Origin: Marinobacterium jannaschii DSM 6295
Lineage (GTDB): Bacteria; Pseudomonadota; Gammaproteobacteria; Pseudomonadales; Balneatricaceae
Assembly (NCBI RefSeq): GCF_000620085.1
Contig: NZ_JHVJ01000005.1
Location: 186,001-250,000, forward strand
Reading direction: 5' to 3'
Length of the DNA: 64,000 nucleotides
Positions 1 through 9,272 of the stretch are shown here, in pieces; the first letter of the stretch is position 1, and each line of letters starts with the position of its first letter. A model generated the notes under the pieces. The model made no database searches, had not been told where the DNA came from, and saw only the letters and a list, made by a program, of their open reading frames with translations. The translations under genes were made by a program, and so were the position numbers.

Positions 1-564
1 GGTACGGATACCGTGGCGCGCCAGCTCTTTACCCCAGCTGACGACCATAGTGGCAACGGCTGCTTTTGTGGCGGAGTAGTTGGTCTGACCCATATTACCC
101 GCACGGGAAACAGAGGATACATTCACAATCACACCCCCCTCTCCCTGTTGCGCCATAATAGCCGCAGCTTCACGGCCACAGAGGAAAGTACCGGTCATAT
201 TGACATTGACCACAGAGTTGAACTGATCCAGCGACATTTTCGCCAGCAGCTCGCCCTCTTTGACCTTGATCAGCATACCATCGCGCATCAGGCCGGCATT
301 GTTCACCAGTCCATTGATTTTGCCAAAATCCTGCTTGATCTGCGCAAATGTCGCCTCGACAGCCGCTTCCTCAGTGATATTGCAGATATAACCACGGGCT
401 TCGCCGCCCTGTTCGGCGCAGGCGCCAGCTGCCACATCCAGGTCATCCTGATTCAGGTCTATCAGCGCCAGTTTCGCGCCTTGTGCGGCCAGACTTTCTG
501 CCATTGCCCGTCCCAGACCACGGCCACCACCGGTGATAACGAAGACATTGTCTTTAATCTGCAT
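1..564 (-). CDS. SDR-family oxidoreductase (3-oxoacyl-ACP/acetoacetyl-CoA reductase-like), 3' part cut by window edge
   Basis: The reading frame starts at an ATG at 564 (minus strand), preceded by the ribosome site AAGGGG, and runs off the window at base 1, so about 188 residues are visible and the C-terminus is missing. The N-terminus reads MQIKDNVFVITGGGRGLG, the classical SDR Rossmann nucleotide-binding TGxxxGxG motif. Further in come an NNAG motif and, near the cut end, NYSATKAA, which supplies the catalytic Tyr and Lys of the YxxxK motif. This identifies an NAD(P)(H)-dependent alcohol/ketone oxidoreductase. FabG- or PhaB-like reductases are the closest general type, but the substrate cannot be read from the sequence. 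A shared bidirectional terminator separates it from gbcB. Family membership is clear; specific function is not. Confidence 0.85.
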   Translation of the reverse strand, partial: MQIKDNVFVITGGGRGLGRAMAESLAAQGAKLALIDLNQDDLDVAAGACAEQGGEARGYICNITEEAAVEATFAQIKQDFGKINGLVNNAGLMRDGMLIKVKEGELLAKMSLDQFNSVVNVNMTGTFLCGREAAAIMAQQGEGGVIVNVSSVSRAGNMGQTNYSATKAAVATMVVSWGKELARHGIRT

Positions 565-710
565 CTCTTATCCCCTTGCATAAGTTGTCGAGTTATAGCT
601 TTACGTTAACGTCAACTTATACCTTTTTACGTAACTAAAGGCGAGCACTTTATACAGGATTACCCCTACCCATGGATCTGAAATGTTCCTCCAGCCTGGG
701 CTCCAGACAC

Positions 711-747
711 AAAAAAGCCGGCATATCCTGAGATATGCCGGCTTTTT
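711..747. terminator. Bidirectional rho-independent terminator downstream of gbcB
   Basis: A perfect 11-bp stem, GCCGGCATATC (717-727) with GATATGCCGGC (732-742), closes a CTGA loop. It is flanked by six A on the left and five T on the right, so it can work on both strands. It lies just beyond the gbcB stop codon and upstream of the SDR gene, insulating the two minus-strand genes from each other. Confidence 0.9.
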
Positions 748-759
748 CACAGAATTCGA

Positions 760-1887
760 TTAGAAATCGATGGTTACATCGCTCTGAGGCACACTGCAGC
801 AGGTCAGGATGAAGCCTTCTGCTACATCTTCATCGGTAATACCACCGTTGTGGGTCATCTCCACATCACCGGAGGTTTTCGGCAGCTTACAGGTACCGCA
901 GATGCCCATACCGCAGGCTTTCGGAATATGCAGGCCAAGTTTGGCCGCGGCCGCGTGAACGGTTTCTCCCGGTGCGATCTTAGTGGCCTTACCGGTCTGA
1001 GTGAACTCGACGGTGATCAGGTCAGAGTTATCCAGTGCTTCCAGGTCTTCCTGCGCCTGTTCAGCAGATTCTACTGCGTTTTCAACATCTTCTGCCGGAG
1101 TCTCACCAAAGGACTCTTCGTGGTAGCGGGTCATATCGAAGCCGGCTTCCTCCAGCAGGCGTTTGACCGCGCGCATATAGGGAGTCGGGCCACAGCAGAA
1201 GACTTCGCGGTCCATAAAGTCAGGCGCAATCATCTCCAGCATGGTGTGATTGAGGTAGCCACGGTAGCCGGACCAGCTCTCACCAATGTCGTATTTCTCA
1301 CAGATCAGGGCCAGCTCGAAGTTAGAAATACGGGAACACATATGTTCCAGCTCTCCACGGAAGATAATATCCTTCGGAGTACGGGCACTGTGGGCGAAGA
1401 CCATATCCACTTCGGCGTTGGTGTCGAAGAACCAGCGCGCCATAGACATGACCGGCGTGATACCTACGCCACCGGAGAGCAGCAGGACCTTATCCGACGG
1501 GAAATCCATGCAGTTGAACACGCCGACCGGGCCGTGTACCGGGATCATCATCCCCTCTTCGATATTGTCATGCATCCAGTTGGATACCTGACCGCCCGGT
1601 ACACGCTTGATCGTTACAGAGAAGCTGTATGGAACGGATGGAGAACTGGAGATGGTGTAGGAACGCATAACCTGTACGCCTTCGATCTCAAGTTCCAGTG
1701 TCACAAACTGACCTGGCTTGAAGAAGAACATAACAGGCTGTTCAGCCATAAAGCAGAACGTACGAACGTCCCAGGTTTCCTGAATTACTTTTACACAACG
1801 AACCATATGTCGGCCATTAGTCCAGGTTTGTGTAGTAACTGGATTCAGGCCGTCATTGTTTACCGGGTTAACAGTGGCTGTTGTCAT
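760..1887 (-). CDS. gbcB: Glycine betaine demethylase, ferredoxin-reductase subunit GbcB
   Basis: This 375-residue protein is the electron-transfer partner of the Rieske oxygenase GbcA. It passes electrons from NAD(P)H through FAD and a [2Fe-2S] cluster. Visible parts are an FAD-binding barrel around residues 30-130 (RSYTISSSP), an NAD-binding domain around 130-250 (LLSGGVGITPVMSM, then CCGPTPYM), an acidic linker, and a C-terminal plant-type ferredoxin domain. The cluster cysteines are C325, C330, C333 and C363 or C364 (CGMGICGTC ... LTCC). This reductase-then-ferredoxin order and length match GbcB. The gene is divergent from gbcA across a 364-bp control region, the usual neighbourhood for this enzyme. 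A related carnitine or stachydrine oxygenase reductase is the alternative. Confidence 0.9.
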   Translation of the reverse strand: MTTATVNPVNNDGLNPVTTQTWTNGRHMVRCVKVIQETWDVRTFCFMAEQPVMFFFKPGQFVTLELEIEGVQVMRSYTISSSPSVPYSFSVTIKRVPGGQVSNWMHDNIEEGMMIPVHGPVGVFNCMDFPSDKVLLLSGGVGITPVMSMARWFFDTNAEVDMVFAHSARTPKDIIFRGELEHMCSRISNFELALICEKYDIGESWSGYRGYLNHTMLEMIAPDFMDREVFCCGPTPYMRAVKRLLEEAGFDMTRYHEESFGETPAEDVENAVESAEQAQEDLEALDNSDLITVEFTQTGKATKIAPGETVHAAAAKLGLHIPKACGMGICGTCKLPKTSGDVEMTHNGGITDEDVAEGFILTCCSVPQSDVTIDF

Positions 1888-2251
1888 TGTTGTTATCTCA
1901 TTAATATATGCACATAGAACGTCTCATGGCGAAACGTCACCGCCTTGTATGGGGCCATTCTGTTCCTCGTCGCCTCTGAACGTTTCTCCAAAAACGACAA
2001 AAAGTTATCTAAACACCACCACTAGGGGGATTGAGGGGGGAGTGACGTCGAAAAACACACCTGTTTTTGTCGTAAACGGATAACCCTGATTTCGGAAGTT
2101 GGCGCAAGATGCACCTCAGACGCACCAACCCCAAACACGCTTTAGCATTCCGCTAGAGAACTGGGGCGTCGTCGACTTAAATGACCTTACAGAATGTAAG
2201 GGTACAGGTGAGAAGATAGCCGTACGTCGGCGTCGATGAGGATAACAATAA
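1888..2251. promoter_or_regulatory. Divergent gbcB/gbcA control region with two inverted repeats
   Basis: No gene fits in these 364 bases. Two inverted repeats stand out: AAAAACA-CACC-TGTTTTT (2051-2068), and a perfect CCTTACA-GAA-TGTAAGG (2185-2201) about 50 bases before the gbcA start. Either could be an operator or, for the second, a leader hairpin. In pseudomonads the AraC-type activator GbdR controls gbc genes, but I cannot identify its site here. Promoter elements were not recognised with confidence. Confidence 0.5.
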
Positions 2252-3523
2252 ATGAACCAGAATGACCTGCTGAACATCACTTATGGCAGCTACGAAAGCG
2301 CTCGTGAGGAGATGGATCGCCTGCTGAAAGAACGCAAACGTAACTACTCTCTGGATCGTCCGCTGTACAACGATCCGCACATGTTCCGCGCTGATATGGA
2401 AGAGATCTTCCAGAAAGAGTGGCTGTTTGCCGGCATGACAAGTGAGATTCCTAACCGTGGTGATTACTTCACTATGGAAGTAGGCCAGAACCCGGTACTG
2501 ATCGTACGTGGTCCGGATGGCGAAGTTAACGCCTTCCACAACACCTGCCGTCACCGTGGTTCACGTATCTGCCTCGAACATCGTGGCAAAGTTGCGAATC
2601 TGGTATGCCCATACCACCAGTGGACTTATGACCTGAAAGGTAACCTGCTGTTTGCCGGTACCGAAATGGGTGATGAGTTCGACATGAAAGCTCACGGACT
2701 GAAAAAAGCACACTGCAAAACCGGTGGTGGCTTTATCTTCGTAGCTCTGGGCAAGCAAGAACCTGAAGCGAAAGAGTTCGATGAATTCCTGGCGACGCTG
2801 GACGAATACATGGAACCGTACGATGTTGATAACACCAAGCTGGCGGTGGAATCCAACATGTACGAGAAAGCTAACTGGAAGTTGGTTATTGAGAACAACC
2901 GGGAGTGCTACCACTGCGCAGGCAGCCATCCTGAGTTGCTGAACACGCTGCAGGAGTGGGATGACACGAACGATCCACGTGCTTCCGAAGAGTTCCTGGC
3001 TCAATACGCACGTCAGTCTGCCGAGTGGGAAGCTGAAGGTATCCCGCACGAGCACAAATGGTTCGACGGCGGCCGTAACCGTATCGTACGTATGCCTCTG
3101 AAAGAAGGCGCCGAGGTTATGACCATCGACGGTTCCCAGGGTTGTGCCAAGACGATGGGTCGCATTAAGAACCGCGAACTGGGTTCTATGCGTATCCTGC
3201 ATCTGCCTAACTCCTGGAACCACATGCAGAGCGACCACTTCATCGTGTTCCGCGTACTGCCTATCTCCGCGCAGGAGTCTCTGGTTACAACCAAGTGGTT
3301 CGTACACAAGGACGCTGTTGAAGGCATCGATTACGATCCTGCCCGCCTGCGTCAGGTTTGGGACGCAACCAACGACCAGGACCGTGTTCTGGGCGAGCAG
3401 AACCAGCTGGGCATCAACTCCATGGCTTACCAGCCAGGCCCTTACTCCGAGACTTTCGAGTTCGGCGTGGTGAACTTCATGGATTGGTACAGCGAAACTG
3501 TTCAGAAAAACCTGAATAAATAA
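2252..3523 (+). CDS. gbcA: Glycine betaine demethylase, Rieske oxygenase subunit GbcA
   Basis: This 423-residue oxygenase removes one methyl group from glycine betaine, giving dimethylglycine and formaldehyde. The Rieske [2Fe-2S] ligands are C99 and H101 (CRH) and C119 and H122 (CPYH). The mononuclear iron site lies in NRECYHCAGSHPELL, with H221 and H226 as the likely histidine ligands. The start is well supported by GAGG ten bases upstream. Length and motif spacing fit GbcA-type quaternary-ammonium oxygenases, and the divergent GbcB-type reductase supplies electrons. With the BCCT transporter at 14391-15965, the segment can both import and break down betaine. A carnitine or proline-betaine substrate cannot be strictly excluded from sequence alone. 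Confidence 0.92.
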   Translation: MNQNDLLNITYGSYESAREEMDRLLKERKRNYSLDRPLYNDPHMFRADMEEIFQKEWLFAGMTSEIPNRGDYFTMEVGQNPVLIVRGPDGEVNAFHNTCRHRGSRICLEHRGKVANLVCPYHQWTYDLKGNLLFAGTEMGDEFDMKAHGLKKAHCKTGGGFIFVALGKQEPEAKEFDEFLATLDEYMEPYDVDNTKLAVESNMYEKANWKLVIENNRECYHCAGSHPELLNTLQEWDDTNDPRASEEFLAQYARQSAEWEAEGIPHEHKWFDGGRNRIVRMPLKEGAEVMTIDGSQGCAKTMGRIKNRELGSMRILHLPNSWNHMQSDHFIVFRVLPISAQESLVTTKWFVHKDAVEGIDYDPARLRQVWDATNDQDRVLGEQNQLGINSMAYQPGPYSETFEFGVVNFMDWYSETVQKNLNK

Positions 3524-3540
3524 GCGACTGACCTGAACAG

Positions 3541-3580
3541 AAAAAGAGAGCCCCTGCTACGGCAGCGGCTCTCTTTTTTG
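3541..3580. terminator. Bidirectional terminator between convergent gbcA and pntB
   Basis: An AAAAAGAGAGCC arm pairs with GGCTCTCTTTTTT, and the inner part can also pair through CTGC/GCAG. A-rich and T-rich flanks make it usable from both sides. It sits between the gbcA stop (3523) and the pntB stop (3603), which face each other. Confidence 0.88.
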
Positions 3581-3602
3581 CCTTCAGCTATCCGTCTTTT
3601 AC

Positions 3603-4976
3603 TCAGATCGCCCTGAGAACGTTTTCGACACTCTCTCTGGCATCACCAAACAACATCCGGGTGTTCTCATTGAAGAACAGCGGATTCTCCACCCCGGCAT
3701 ACCCCGATGCCATACCACGCTTAAACACCACTACATTGCGGGCGTTCCAGACCTCCAGCACCGGCATACCGGCGATAGGGCTACCCGGTTCACGCGCCGC
3801 AGGATTGACGGTATCGTTGGCGCCGATCACCAGCACCGTATCGGTGGAGTCCAGCTCCTCATTGATCTCTTCCAGGTCATGGACGATGTCGTAAGGCACC
3901 CGCGCTTCGGCCAGCAAGACATTCATATGGCCCGGCAGGCGCCCGGCCACCGGATGAATACCGAAGTGGACCTTGATGCCCATTTCACGCAGCTTATGGC
4001 AGATCTCCGATACCGGATACTGTGCCTGCGCCACCGCCATGCCGTAGCCCGGTGTGATCACCACACTTGAAGAGCCGCGCAGCAGCTCAGCCACCTCTTC
4101 CGGAGTCGTCGCAGTATGCTCACCCTGCAGGCCCTCACCCGACGATGCCGTAGTGTCGTTACCGAAGCCACCGGCAATCACCGAGATAAAGGAGCGATTC
4201 ATACCTTTACACATGATGTAACTGAGGATGGCACCGGATGAACCCACCAGCGCGCCGGTCACTATCAGCAGGTCGTTGGAGAGCATAAAACCGGCAGCTA
4301 CCGCCGCCCAACCCGAGTAGGAGTTGAGCATCGATACCACGACCGGCATGTCGGCACCGCCGATGGACGCCACCAGATGCCAGCCGAACAGCAGTGCAAT
4401 CAGGGTCATTACCACCAGAGCAACGGTATTGCCACCGGCACCGACAAACTCAACCATCAGCCAGAATGAGACCAGAATCGCCGCCAGGTTCAGCTTATGG
4501 CGGTGCGGTAACATCAGCGCCTTGGATGAGACGATGCCACGCAACTTGCCGAATGCGATCACCGAACCGGTAAAGGTCACAGCACCGATAAAGACGCCGA
4601 GAAACACCTCTGAAAGGTGGATGTTCTGCATCACCTGACTCATCTCGCCATGATCGAAGTAGCTGTTATAACCGACCAGCACCGCCGCCAGGCCAACGAA
4701 ACTATGCAGTATCGCCACCATTTCCGGCATTTCAGTCATCGCCACACGGCCCGCCAGGCGCAGGCCAATCACCGCGCCTGCGGCCATGGCCGCGATAATC
4801 CAGGCCAGTCCCTCTACCGATGGATCTGACAGGGTCGCAATCAGGGCGATGGCCATGCCGCTGACACCGCACCAGAGTCCGCGCTGGGAAGTTTCCTGTT
4901 TGGACAAGCCGGCGAGACTGAGAATGAACAGAGCTGAGGCAATGATATAAGCGGTTGCAAGTAATCCTTCTGACAT
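3603..4976 (-). CDS. pntB: NAD(P) transhydrogenase beta subunit PntB
   Basis: This 457-residue inner-membrane protein carries most of the proton channel (domain II) and the NADP(H)-binding domain III of the transhydrogenase. The first two thirds are a run of hydrophobic helices, starting at [18 protein letters not shown]. The C-terminal domain shows [27 protein letters not shown] and [10 protein letters not shown], which line the NADP(H) pocket. It starts three bases after the pntA stop, with AGGGGGAT as ribosome site, so the two genes are surely co-translated. The length matches E. coli PntB (about 460). The enzyme couples proton entry to NADPH formation from NADH, which matters because the NAD-linked hydrogenase operon lies just upstream on the same strand. 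Confidence 0.97.
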   Translation of the reverse strand: MSEGLLATAYIIASALFILSLAGLSKQETSQRGLWCGVSGMAIALIATLSDPSVEGLAWIIAAMAAGAVIGLRLAGRVAMTEMPEMVAILHSFVGLAAVLVGYNSYFDHGEMSQVMQNIHLSEVFLGVFIGAVTFTGSVIAFGKLRGIVSSKALMLPHRHKLNLAAILVSFWLMVEFVGAGGNTVALVVMTLIALLFGWHLVASIGGADMPVVVSMLNSYSGWAAVAAGFMLSNDLLIVTGALVGSSGAILSYIMCKGMNRSFISVIAGGFGNDTTASSGEGLQGEHTATTPEEVAELLRGSSSVVITPGYGMAVAQAQYPVSEICHKLREMGIKVHFGIHPVAGRLPGHMNVLLAEARVPYDIVHDLEEINEELDSTDTVLVIGANDTVNPAAREPGSPIAGMPVLEVWNARNVVVFKRGMASGYAGVENPLFFNENTRMLFGDARESVENVLRAI

Positions 4977-4979
4977 AAC

Positions 4980-6542
4980 TTAATCCCCCTCTTTCTGGAA
5001 CATTTTCAGCATCCTGCGCGTCACCGAGAAGCCGCCGACGATATTAATAGTGGCGATAAACACCGCCACAATCGCCAGCAGTGAGACGAGGTTGAACTGT
5101 TCTCCCATCTGCAACAGTGCTCCCACCACAATGATGCCTGAGATGGCGTTAGTCACACTCATCAAAGGGGTATGCAGTGAGTGAGTCACATTCCAGACCA
5201 CGTAGTAACCGATAAAGCAGGCCAGTACGAAGATCATAAAGTGGGACAGGAACTCCGCCGGAGCGTAATTGGCCACCAGGCCGGTCACCAGTGCCGCAGC
5301 CCCCAGCAGGCTGTACTTAACTACCGGCGAGATCGATTTGGGAGCTGGCAACTCCGGTTCCGCCGCTATGGCCGGCTTCTGCTGTGCCGGCTGGGCACTG
5401 ACCTGAATTGGCGGAGCCGGCCAGGTTACTTCGCCATCTTTTACCACCGTGGCGCCACGGATCACCTGATCCTCGAAGTCGATCTCGATATCGCCATCTT
5501 TATGCGGAGTCAGCAGCTTCAGCAGGTTTACCAGATTAGTCGCGTAAAGCTGGGAGGACTGCGCCGGTAAGCGGCCCGGCAGGTCGTTATAGCCGATAAT
5601 GGTGACACCGTTGTCGGTGACACTGACTTCGCCACTGACGCAAAGCTCACAGTTACCGCCATTCGGTGCTGCCAGGTCGACGATCACGCTACCACGTTTC
5701 ATCGAAGCCACCATCTCGGCGGTAATCAGCCGGGGGGCGGGTTTACCCGGAATCAGCGCAGTGGTGATAATGATATCCACCTCCTGTGCCTGTTCGGCAA
5801 ACAACGCCATCTCTGCTTCGATAAAGGCCTTACTCATCACCTTGGCATAGCCATCACCGCTGCCGCCCTCTTCCTCGATTTCAACCTCAAGGAATTCGGC
5901 TCCCATACTGGTGATCTGCTCTTTTACCTCGGGGCGGGTATCAAACGCACGCACTATAGCGCCGAGACTGGCGGCGGTACCGAGCGCAGACAGTCCGGCG
6001 ACACCCGCGCCGATCACCAACACTTTGGCGGCAGGCACCTTGCCGGCAGCGGTTATCTGGCCGGTAAAGAAACGCCCGAAATGGTTGGCGGCCTCCACCA
6101 CGGCGCGATAACCGGCAATATTAGCCATCGAACTGAGCGCATCCATCGACTGGGAGCGCGACAGGCGCGGAATCGAATCCATCGCCAAGACATTGATCTT
6201 TTTCTCCGCCAGAGTTTTTAACAGCGCTTCATTTTGGGCTGGCCAGATAAAGCTGATCAGAGTGGCACCAGGCTTAAACAGCCCGATCTCACCGTCGCCC
6301 GCCTCATCCCAGCTCGGAGCATTGACCTTCAGTACCAGATCAGCGGCGAATGCCGTGGCACTGTCTTCGCAAACCATCGCGCCAACATGACGATAGTCGT
6401 TATCACTAAGTCCGGCGTGAATACCGGCCCCCTTCTCTACGGTAACGCTGAAACCGAGCCGGATCAGACCGGCCACGCTGTCGGGTGTCGCCGCGACGCG
6501 TGTTTCGCCCTCAAGACTTTCCGCGGGAATTCCTATCAGCAT
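4980..6542 (-). CDS. pntA: NAD(P) transhydrogenase alpha subunit PntA (fused alpha1-alpha2 form)
   Basis: This 520-residue subunit holds the NAD(H)-binding domain I and part of the membrane domain. The N-terminus [20 protein letters not shown] is typical of the alanine-dehydrogenase/PntA fold. The Rossmann motif [17 protein letters not shown] lies near residue 175, followed by [10 protein letters not shown]. After a proline/alanine-rich linker around residues 375-400, about four membrane helices follow. This is the undivided enterobacterial-type chain rather than the split PntAA/PntAB form. A good ribosome site (AGGGGA) precedes the ATG. A 160-bp gap without a convincing terminator separates it from the hydrogenase operon upstream, so read-through from hox is possible. 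Confidence 0.97.
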   Translation of the reverse strand: MLIGIPAESLEGETRVAATPDSVAGLIRLGFSVTVEKGAGIHAGLSDNDYRHVGAMVCEDSATAFAADLVLKVNAPSWDEAGDGEIGLFKPGATLISFIWPAQNEALLKTLAEKKINVLAMDSIPRLSRSQSMDALSSMANIAGYRAVVEAANHFGRFFTGQITAAGKVPAAKVLVIGAGVAGLSALGTAASLGAIVRAFDTRPEVKEQITSMGAEFLEVEIEEEGGSGDGYAKVMSKAFIEAEMALFAEQAQEVDIIITTALIPGKPAPRLITAEMVASMKRGSVIVDLAAPNGGNCELCVSGEVSVTDNGVTIIGYNDLPGRLPAQSSQLYATNLVNLLKLLTPHKDGDIEIDFEDQVIRGATVVKDGEVTWPAPPIQVSAQPAQQKPAIAAEPELPAPKSISPVVKYSLLGAAALVTGLVANYAPAEFLSHFMIFVLACFIGYYVVWNVTHSLHTPLMSVTNAISGIIVVGALLQMGEQFNLVSLLAIVAVFIATINIVGGFSVTRRMLKMFQKEGD

Positions 6543-6702
6543 GATTTTCCCCTGATTGTTGTTATATTTCGCCGGCGAGGACGATCCGGGCCCCGCCTGT
6601 TGGGTTAGATCCTTAATCGGCCGAAAGCGCTCCGTAAAACCGCAGGATTAGTTCCGGCCCCTGTTGAAATATAGACGCTCAGGGGAAATTGTTGCTGGCC
6701 AA

Positions 6703-7179
6703 TCAGTCTGTTAGCGCGGCAATCGCATGATCGAGGTTGATTTCGGCCCTGCCCGTCAGCCCCTGTTTCAGCTCCCACTCGTAACCACGGATCGCCAATA
6801 CCCAGACCTCGGGCAGGTAATCAAAGCAGGTCTGACAGGTGGCCATAAGCGTTGGGATTGAAAGGGCATGGGAGGTGAAACTGAAATCCATCAACGCGGC
6901 CTCCCGGCTCAGGCTGAAGCTTTGCAGTGTCAACGACTTACTGGCATCGACAAAAAGCACTCGGCGTTTTTGGCTGATCAGGTCGGCATCTTCGAGAAAC
7001 AACTGGTAGTTGCGCAGTAACTCCGCTTTTGGACAGATCGGCTCCCGCTCCAGCCAGTCGATAAAGGCCCAGCCTAAACCGTCATCCTGACGGCCTGCAT
7101 TGCCGATACCGTAGATCAGACAGTCCGGGCGGTTAAACGCCTCCAGTGTTATGGCAACTGCACTATCTGAATTTCTCAT
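6703..7179 (-). CDS. hoxW: Hydrogenase maturation endopeptidase (HoxW-like, peptidase M52)
   Basis: This 158-residue protease trims the C-terminal tail of the large subunit once nickel is inserted. The N-terminal signature LIYGIGNAGRQDDGLGW is diagnostic of the M52 family. By analogy with HybD, the nickel-sensing residues should be D32 or D33, D78 (VLFVDAS) and H104 (FTSHA). The start codon lies inside the end of hoxH (17-bp overlap) and has GGGGAG upstream, so expression is coupled to that of its substrate. Being last in the hox operon and adjacent to hoxH makes HoxH its obvious target. The name HoxW rests on context; the sequence alone gives only the family. Confidence 0.9.
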   Translation of the reverse strand: MRNSDSAVAITLEAFNRPDCLIYGIGNAGRQDDGLGWAFIDWLEREPICPKAELLRNYQLFLEDADLISQKRRVLFVDASKSLTLQSFSLSREAALMDFSFTSHALSIPTLMATCQTCFDYLPEVWVLAIRGYEWELKQGLTGRAEINLDHAIAALTD

Positions 7180-8629
7180 CGATCAGCTCCCCCGCAGAGT
7201 CATAGAGTGACACCTGTAACGGCATCTCACCAAGGGCGTGGGTGGCACAGCTGAGGCAGGGGTCATAGGCGCGGATACCCACCTCAATGGCGTTCATCAT
7301 TCCTTCGGTGATCTCGGCATTGCCGCCGACATAAGCCTCGGCCACGGAACGGACGGTACGGTTTATCACTGTATTGTTCTGGGTGGTGGAGACGACCAGG
7401 TTGGCAAAGGTAATCCGCCCCTCTCTATCGGCGCGGTAATGGTGTAGCAGGGTCCCGCGTGGTGCTTCCACCACCCCGATCCCTTCGCCGGTCCAGGCGT
7501 TGTCGGCCGGTGTCAGCAGCAATGACTCTTGCTGCAGGTCCGGATCGTTCAGCAACTGTTTGATCAGTTCGGCAGCGTGGATGATCTCGATCGCCCGTGC
7601 CCAGTTAGTATGCAGGGTCTTGTCGTTGGCCTTGCCGTGGGTATAAGCATGGAAACGTTCAAGTGCCGCCTGGGCCAGCGGCGTCGAATAAGACTGAGTG
7701 ATATTCACGCGGGCCAGCGGGCCGACCCGCAGTGAACCTTTATCCCGTCCCAGCTCCTTCAGGTAGGGAAACTTCATATAGCTCCACTCCTCGGTCGCTT
7801 CGGCAAAATGCTCAAGGTAGTCATGGTAGTCCAGTTCGCGGACGATTTTCTTATCCCGATCCATAATCCGCATCTTGCCGTGGTAGTAATCGACGTTACC
7901 CTCATCATCCACCAGACACATATTCAGCGCCGGAACCTCGGCAAAGCGGTCCACCTCGGCACGGTGCTTGTTATGAAAGTCATAGAACAGCTGGAGGCCG
8001 TCCTGGGCGTAATCGATCACCTCATCGATCGACAGTAGTCCCGCCTCGCCGTTCAGGAAGCGGTCGCGCTGTTCAATACTGAGATTGCTGTTCACCCCAC
8101 CCGGCACCGAACTGATACCGTGCATTCGCTTGCCCAGCACCGCCTTGATCAGTTCCTGTCCCCATTTACGCAGTGCCACCACCCGCTTAACCAGTGCCGG
8201 ATTCTGCTCCACCAGGCCGAGCAGATTGCGCTGCTCCGGCGGAGCATTCATACCGAACAGCATCTCGGGTACAACCAGGTAAAAATAAGCCGTGACATGG
8301 GATTGAAGCTGCTGGGCATAGTGCCCCAAACGGCGAATTTTTTCCGGCGTTGGCAACATTTCAATACCGGTACTCAGGCCAACACCGACGATATCATCCA
8401 GTGCCTTGGCACCGCAGAGGTGATGGCTGACAAAACAGATACCACAGATTCGTTGCAGCAGCATCGGTGCCTCCCAATAGGGATGGCCCTGCACAAAACG
8501 CTCAAAACCACGGAATTCGACGACATGCAGTCTGGCGGCGGTCACCCTGTTATCGTCATCCAGATGGACTGTCACTTTTCCGTGGCCCTCAATTCGGGTA
8601 ACGGGATCTATCACCAGCTTTCTGCTCAT
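7163..8629 (-). CDS. hoxH: NAD-linked [NiFe]-hydrogenase large subunit HoxH
   Basis: This 488-residue precursor carries the Ni-Fe active site where H2 is split or formed. The first CxxC is C62/C65 in RICGICFVSHH. The second is C458/C461 in DPCLSCATHA. Maturation should cut after H464, releasing a 24-residue tail. The N-terminal ITRIEGHG-type sequence (VTRIEGHGKV) is the family signature. Length, order and neighbours (HoxF, HoxU, HoxY) place it in the group 3d bidirectional NAD-reducing hydrogenases. It starts 13 bases after hoxY with a strong GGAGG ribosome site. The hypABCDEF genes needed to assemble the NiFe(CN)2CO centre are not in this window and must lie elsewhere if the enzyme is active. 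Confidence 0.96.
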   Translation of the reverse strand: MSRKLVIDPVTRIEGHGKVTVHLDDDNRVTAARLHVVEFRGFERFVQGHPYWEAPMLLQRICGICFVSHHLCGAKALDDIVGVGLSTGIEMLPTPEKIRRLGHYAQQLQSHVTAYFYLVVPEMLFGMNAPPEQRNLLGLVEQNPALVKRVVALRKWGQELIKAVLGKRMHGISSVPGGVNSNLSIEQRDRFLNGEAGLLSIDEVIDYAQDGLQLFYDFHNKHRAEVDRFAEVPALNMCLVDDEGNVDYYHGKMRIMDRDKKIVRELDYHDYLEHFAEATEEWSYMKFPYLKELGRDKGSLRVGPLARVNITQSYSTPLAQAALERFHAYTHGKANDKTLHTNWARAIEIIHAAELIKQLLNDPDLQQESLLLTPADNAWTGEGIGVVEAPRGTLLHHYRADREGRITFANLVVSTTQNNTVINRTVRSVAEAYVGGNAEITEGMMNAIEVGIRAYDPCLSCATHALGEMPLQVSLYDSAGELIDEKFR

Positions 8630-8642
8630 CGCGGCCTCCTTT

Positions 8643-9272
8643 TTAGTCGTAGCGATTAATCGAAGACGGCAGATCGACTTCGCGCCCGTTCACCAGATCA
8701 TCCAGTACCTTGAGGATCGCTGCGCCATCCGGCGGACAGCCGGGGATGAAGTAGTCCATCTTCACAACTTCATGGCAGGGATAGACCTTAGTGGTGATCT
8801 TCGGGAGGTCTTCACTCCAGGGCACCACCGGGATGGCATTTTCAACCCGGGTCGGCGAGTGAACATAGGCTTCGTCGAGACACTCGGAGAGTTCAACATC
8901 GTTACGCATGGCGGGTACCCCACCCCAGATAGCGCAAGCGCCCACGGAAATCAGGATGTCGCAGTTTTCGCGGAAATGTTGCAGGGTCTCGATATTCTCC
9001 TCATTGGCAACACCGCCCTCGATAAAGCCGATGCGGCAGCGCTCGCTGATGCGTTTGATATCGGTGATGGAGGAACGCAGGATGGTAACCTTATCCAGCA
9101 GCCCCAGTAGCGCCTCGTCCATATCGAGAAAGGAGAGTGTACAGCCCCAGCAACCACAGAGGCCGATCATCGCGACTTTGATTTTCTGGTCCCGTTTTGC
9201 CTGCAGCGCCGGATCGAGTCTGGTGGCGGGCAGGTCATGGGCAAATATCTCGCTACGCCCTGAGTTCTTCAT
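8643..9272 (-). CDS. hoxY: NAD-linked [NiFe]-hydrogenase small subunit HoxY
   Basis: This 209-residue subunit carries the proximal [4Fe-4S] cluster that relays electrons from HoxH to the diaphorase part. Cluster cysteines are visible in GLCGCWGCTLSFLD near residue 40, in VGACAIWGG near 105, and in IPGCPPDGAA near 175. The chain lacks a Tat signal and has no second or third cluster domain, as expected of a cytoplasmic HoxY rather than a membrane-bound hydrogenase small subunit. The start overlaps the hoxU stop by 4 bases (ATGA), so translation is coupled. Confidence 0.95.
   Translation of the reverse strand: MKNSGRSEIFAHDLPATRLDPALQAKRDQKIKVAMIGLCGCWGCTLSFLDMDEALLGLLDKVTILRSSITDIKRISERCRIGFIEGGVANEENIETLQHFRENCDILISVGACAIWGGVPAMRNDVELSECLDEAYVHSPTRVENAIPVVPWSEDLPKITTKVYPCHEVVKMDYFIPGCPPDGAAILKVLDDLVNGREVDLPSSINRYD

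Noticed and set aside
850-1917. A 355-codon plus-strand frame opposite gbcB
   Set aside because: It is the antisense shadow of a clearly recognisable reductase gene with all expected motifs.
6543-6702. CCCCTG ... CAGGGG pairing between hoxW and pntA as a terminator
   Set aside because: The stem is short with a long loop and there is no U-tract on the minus strand.
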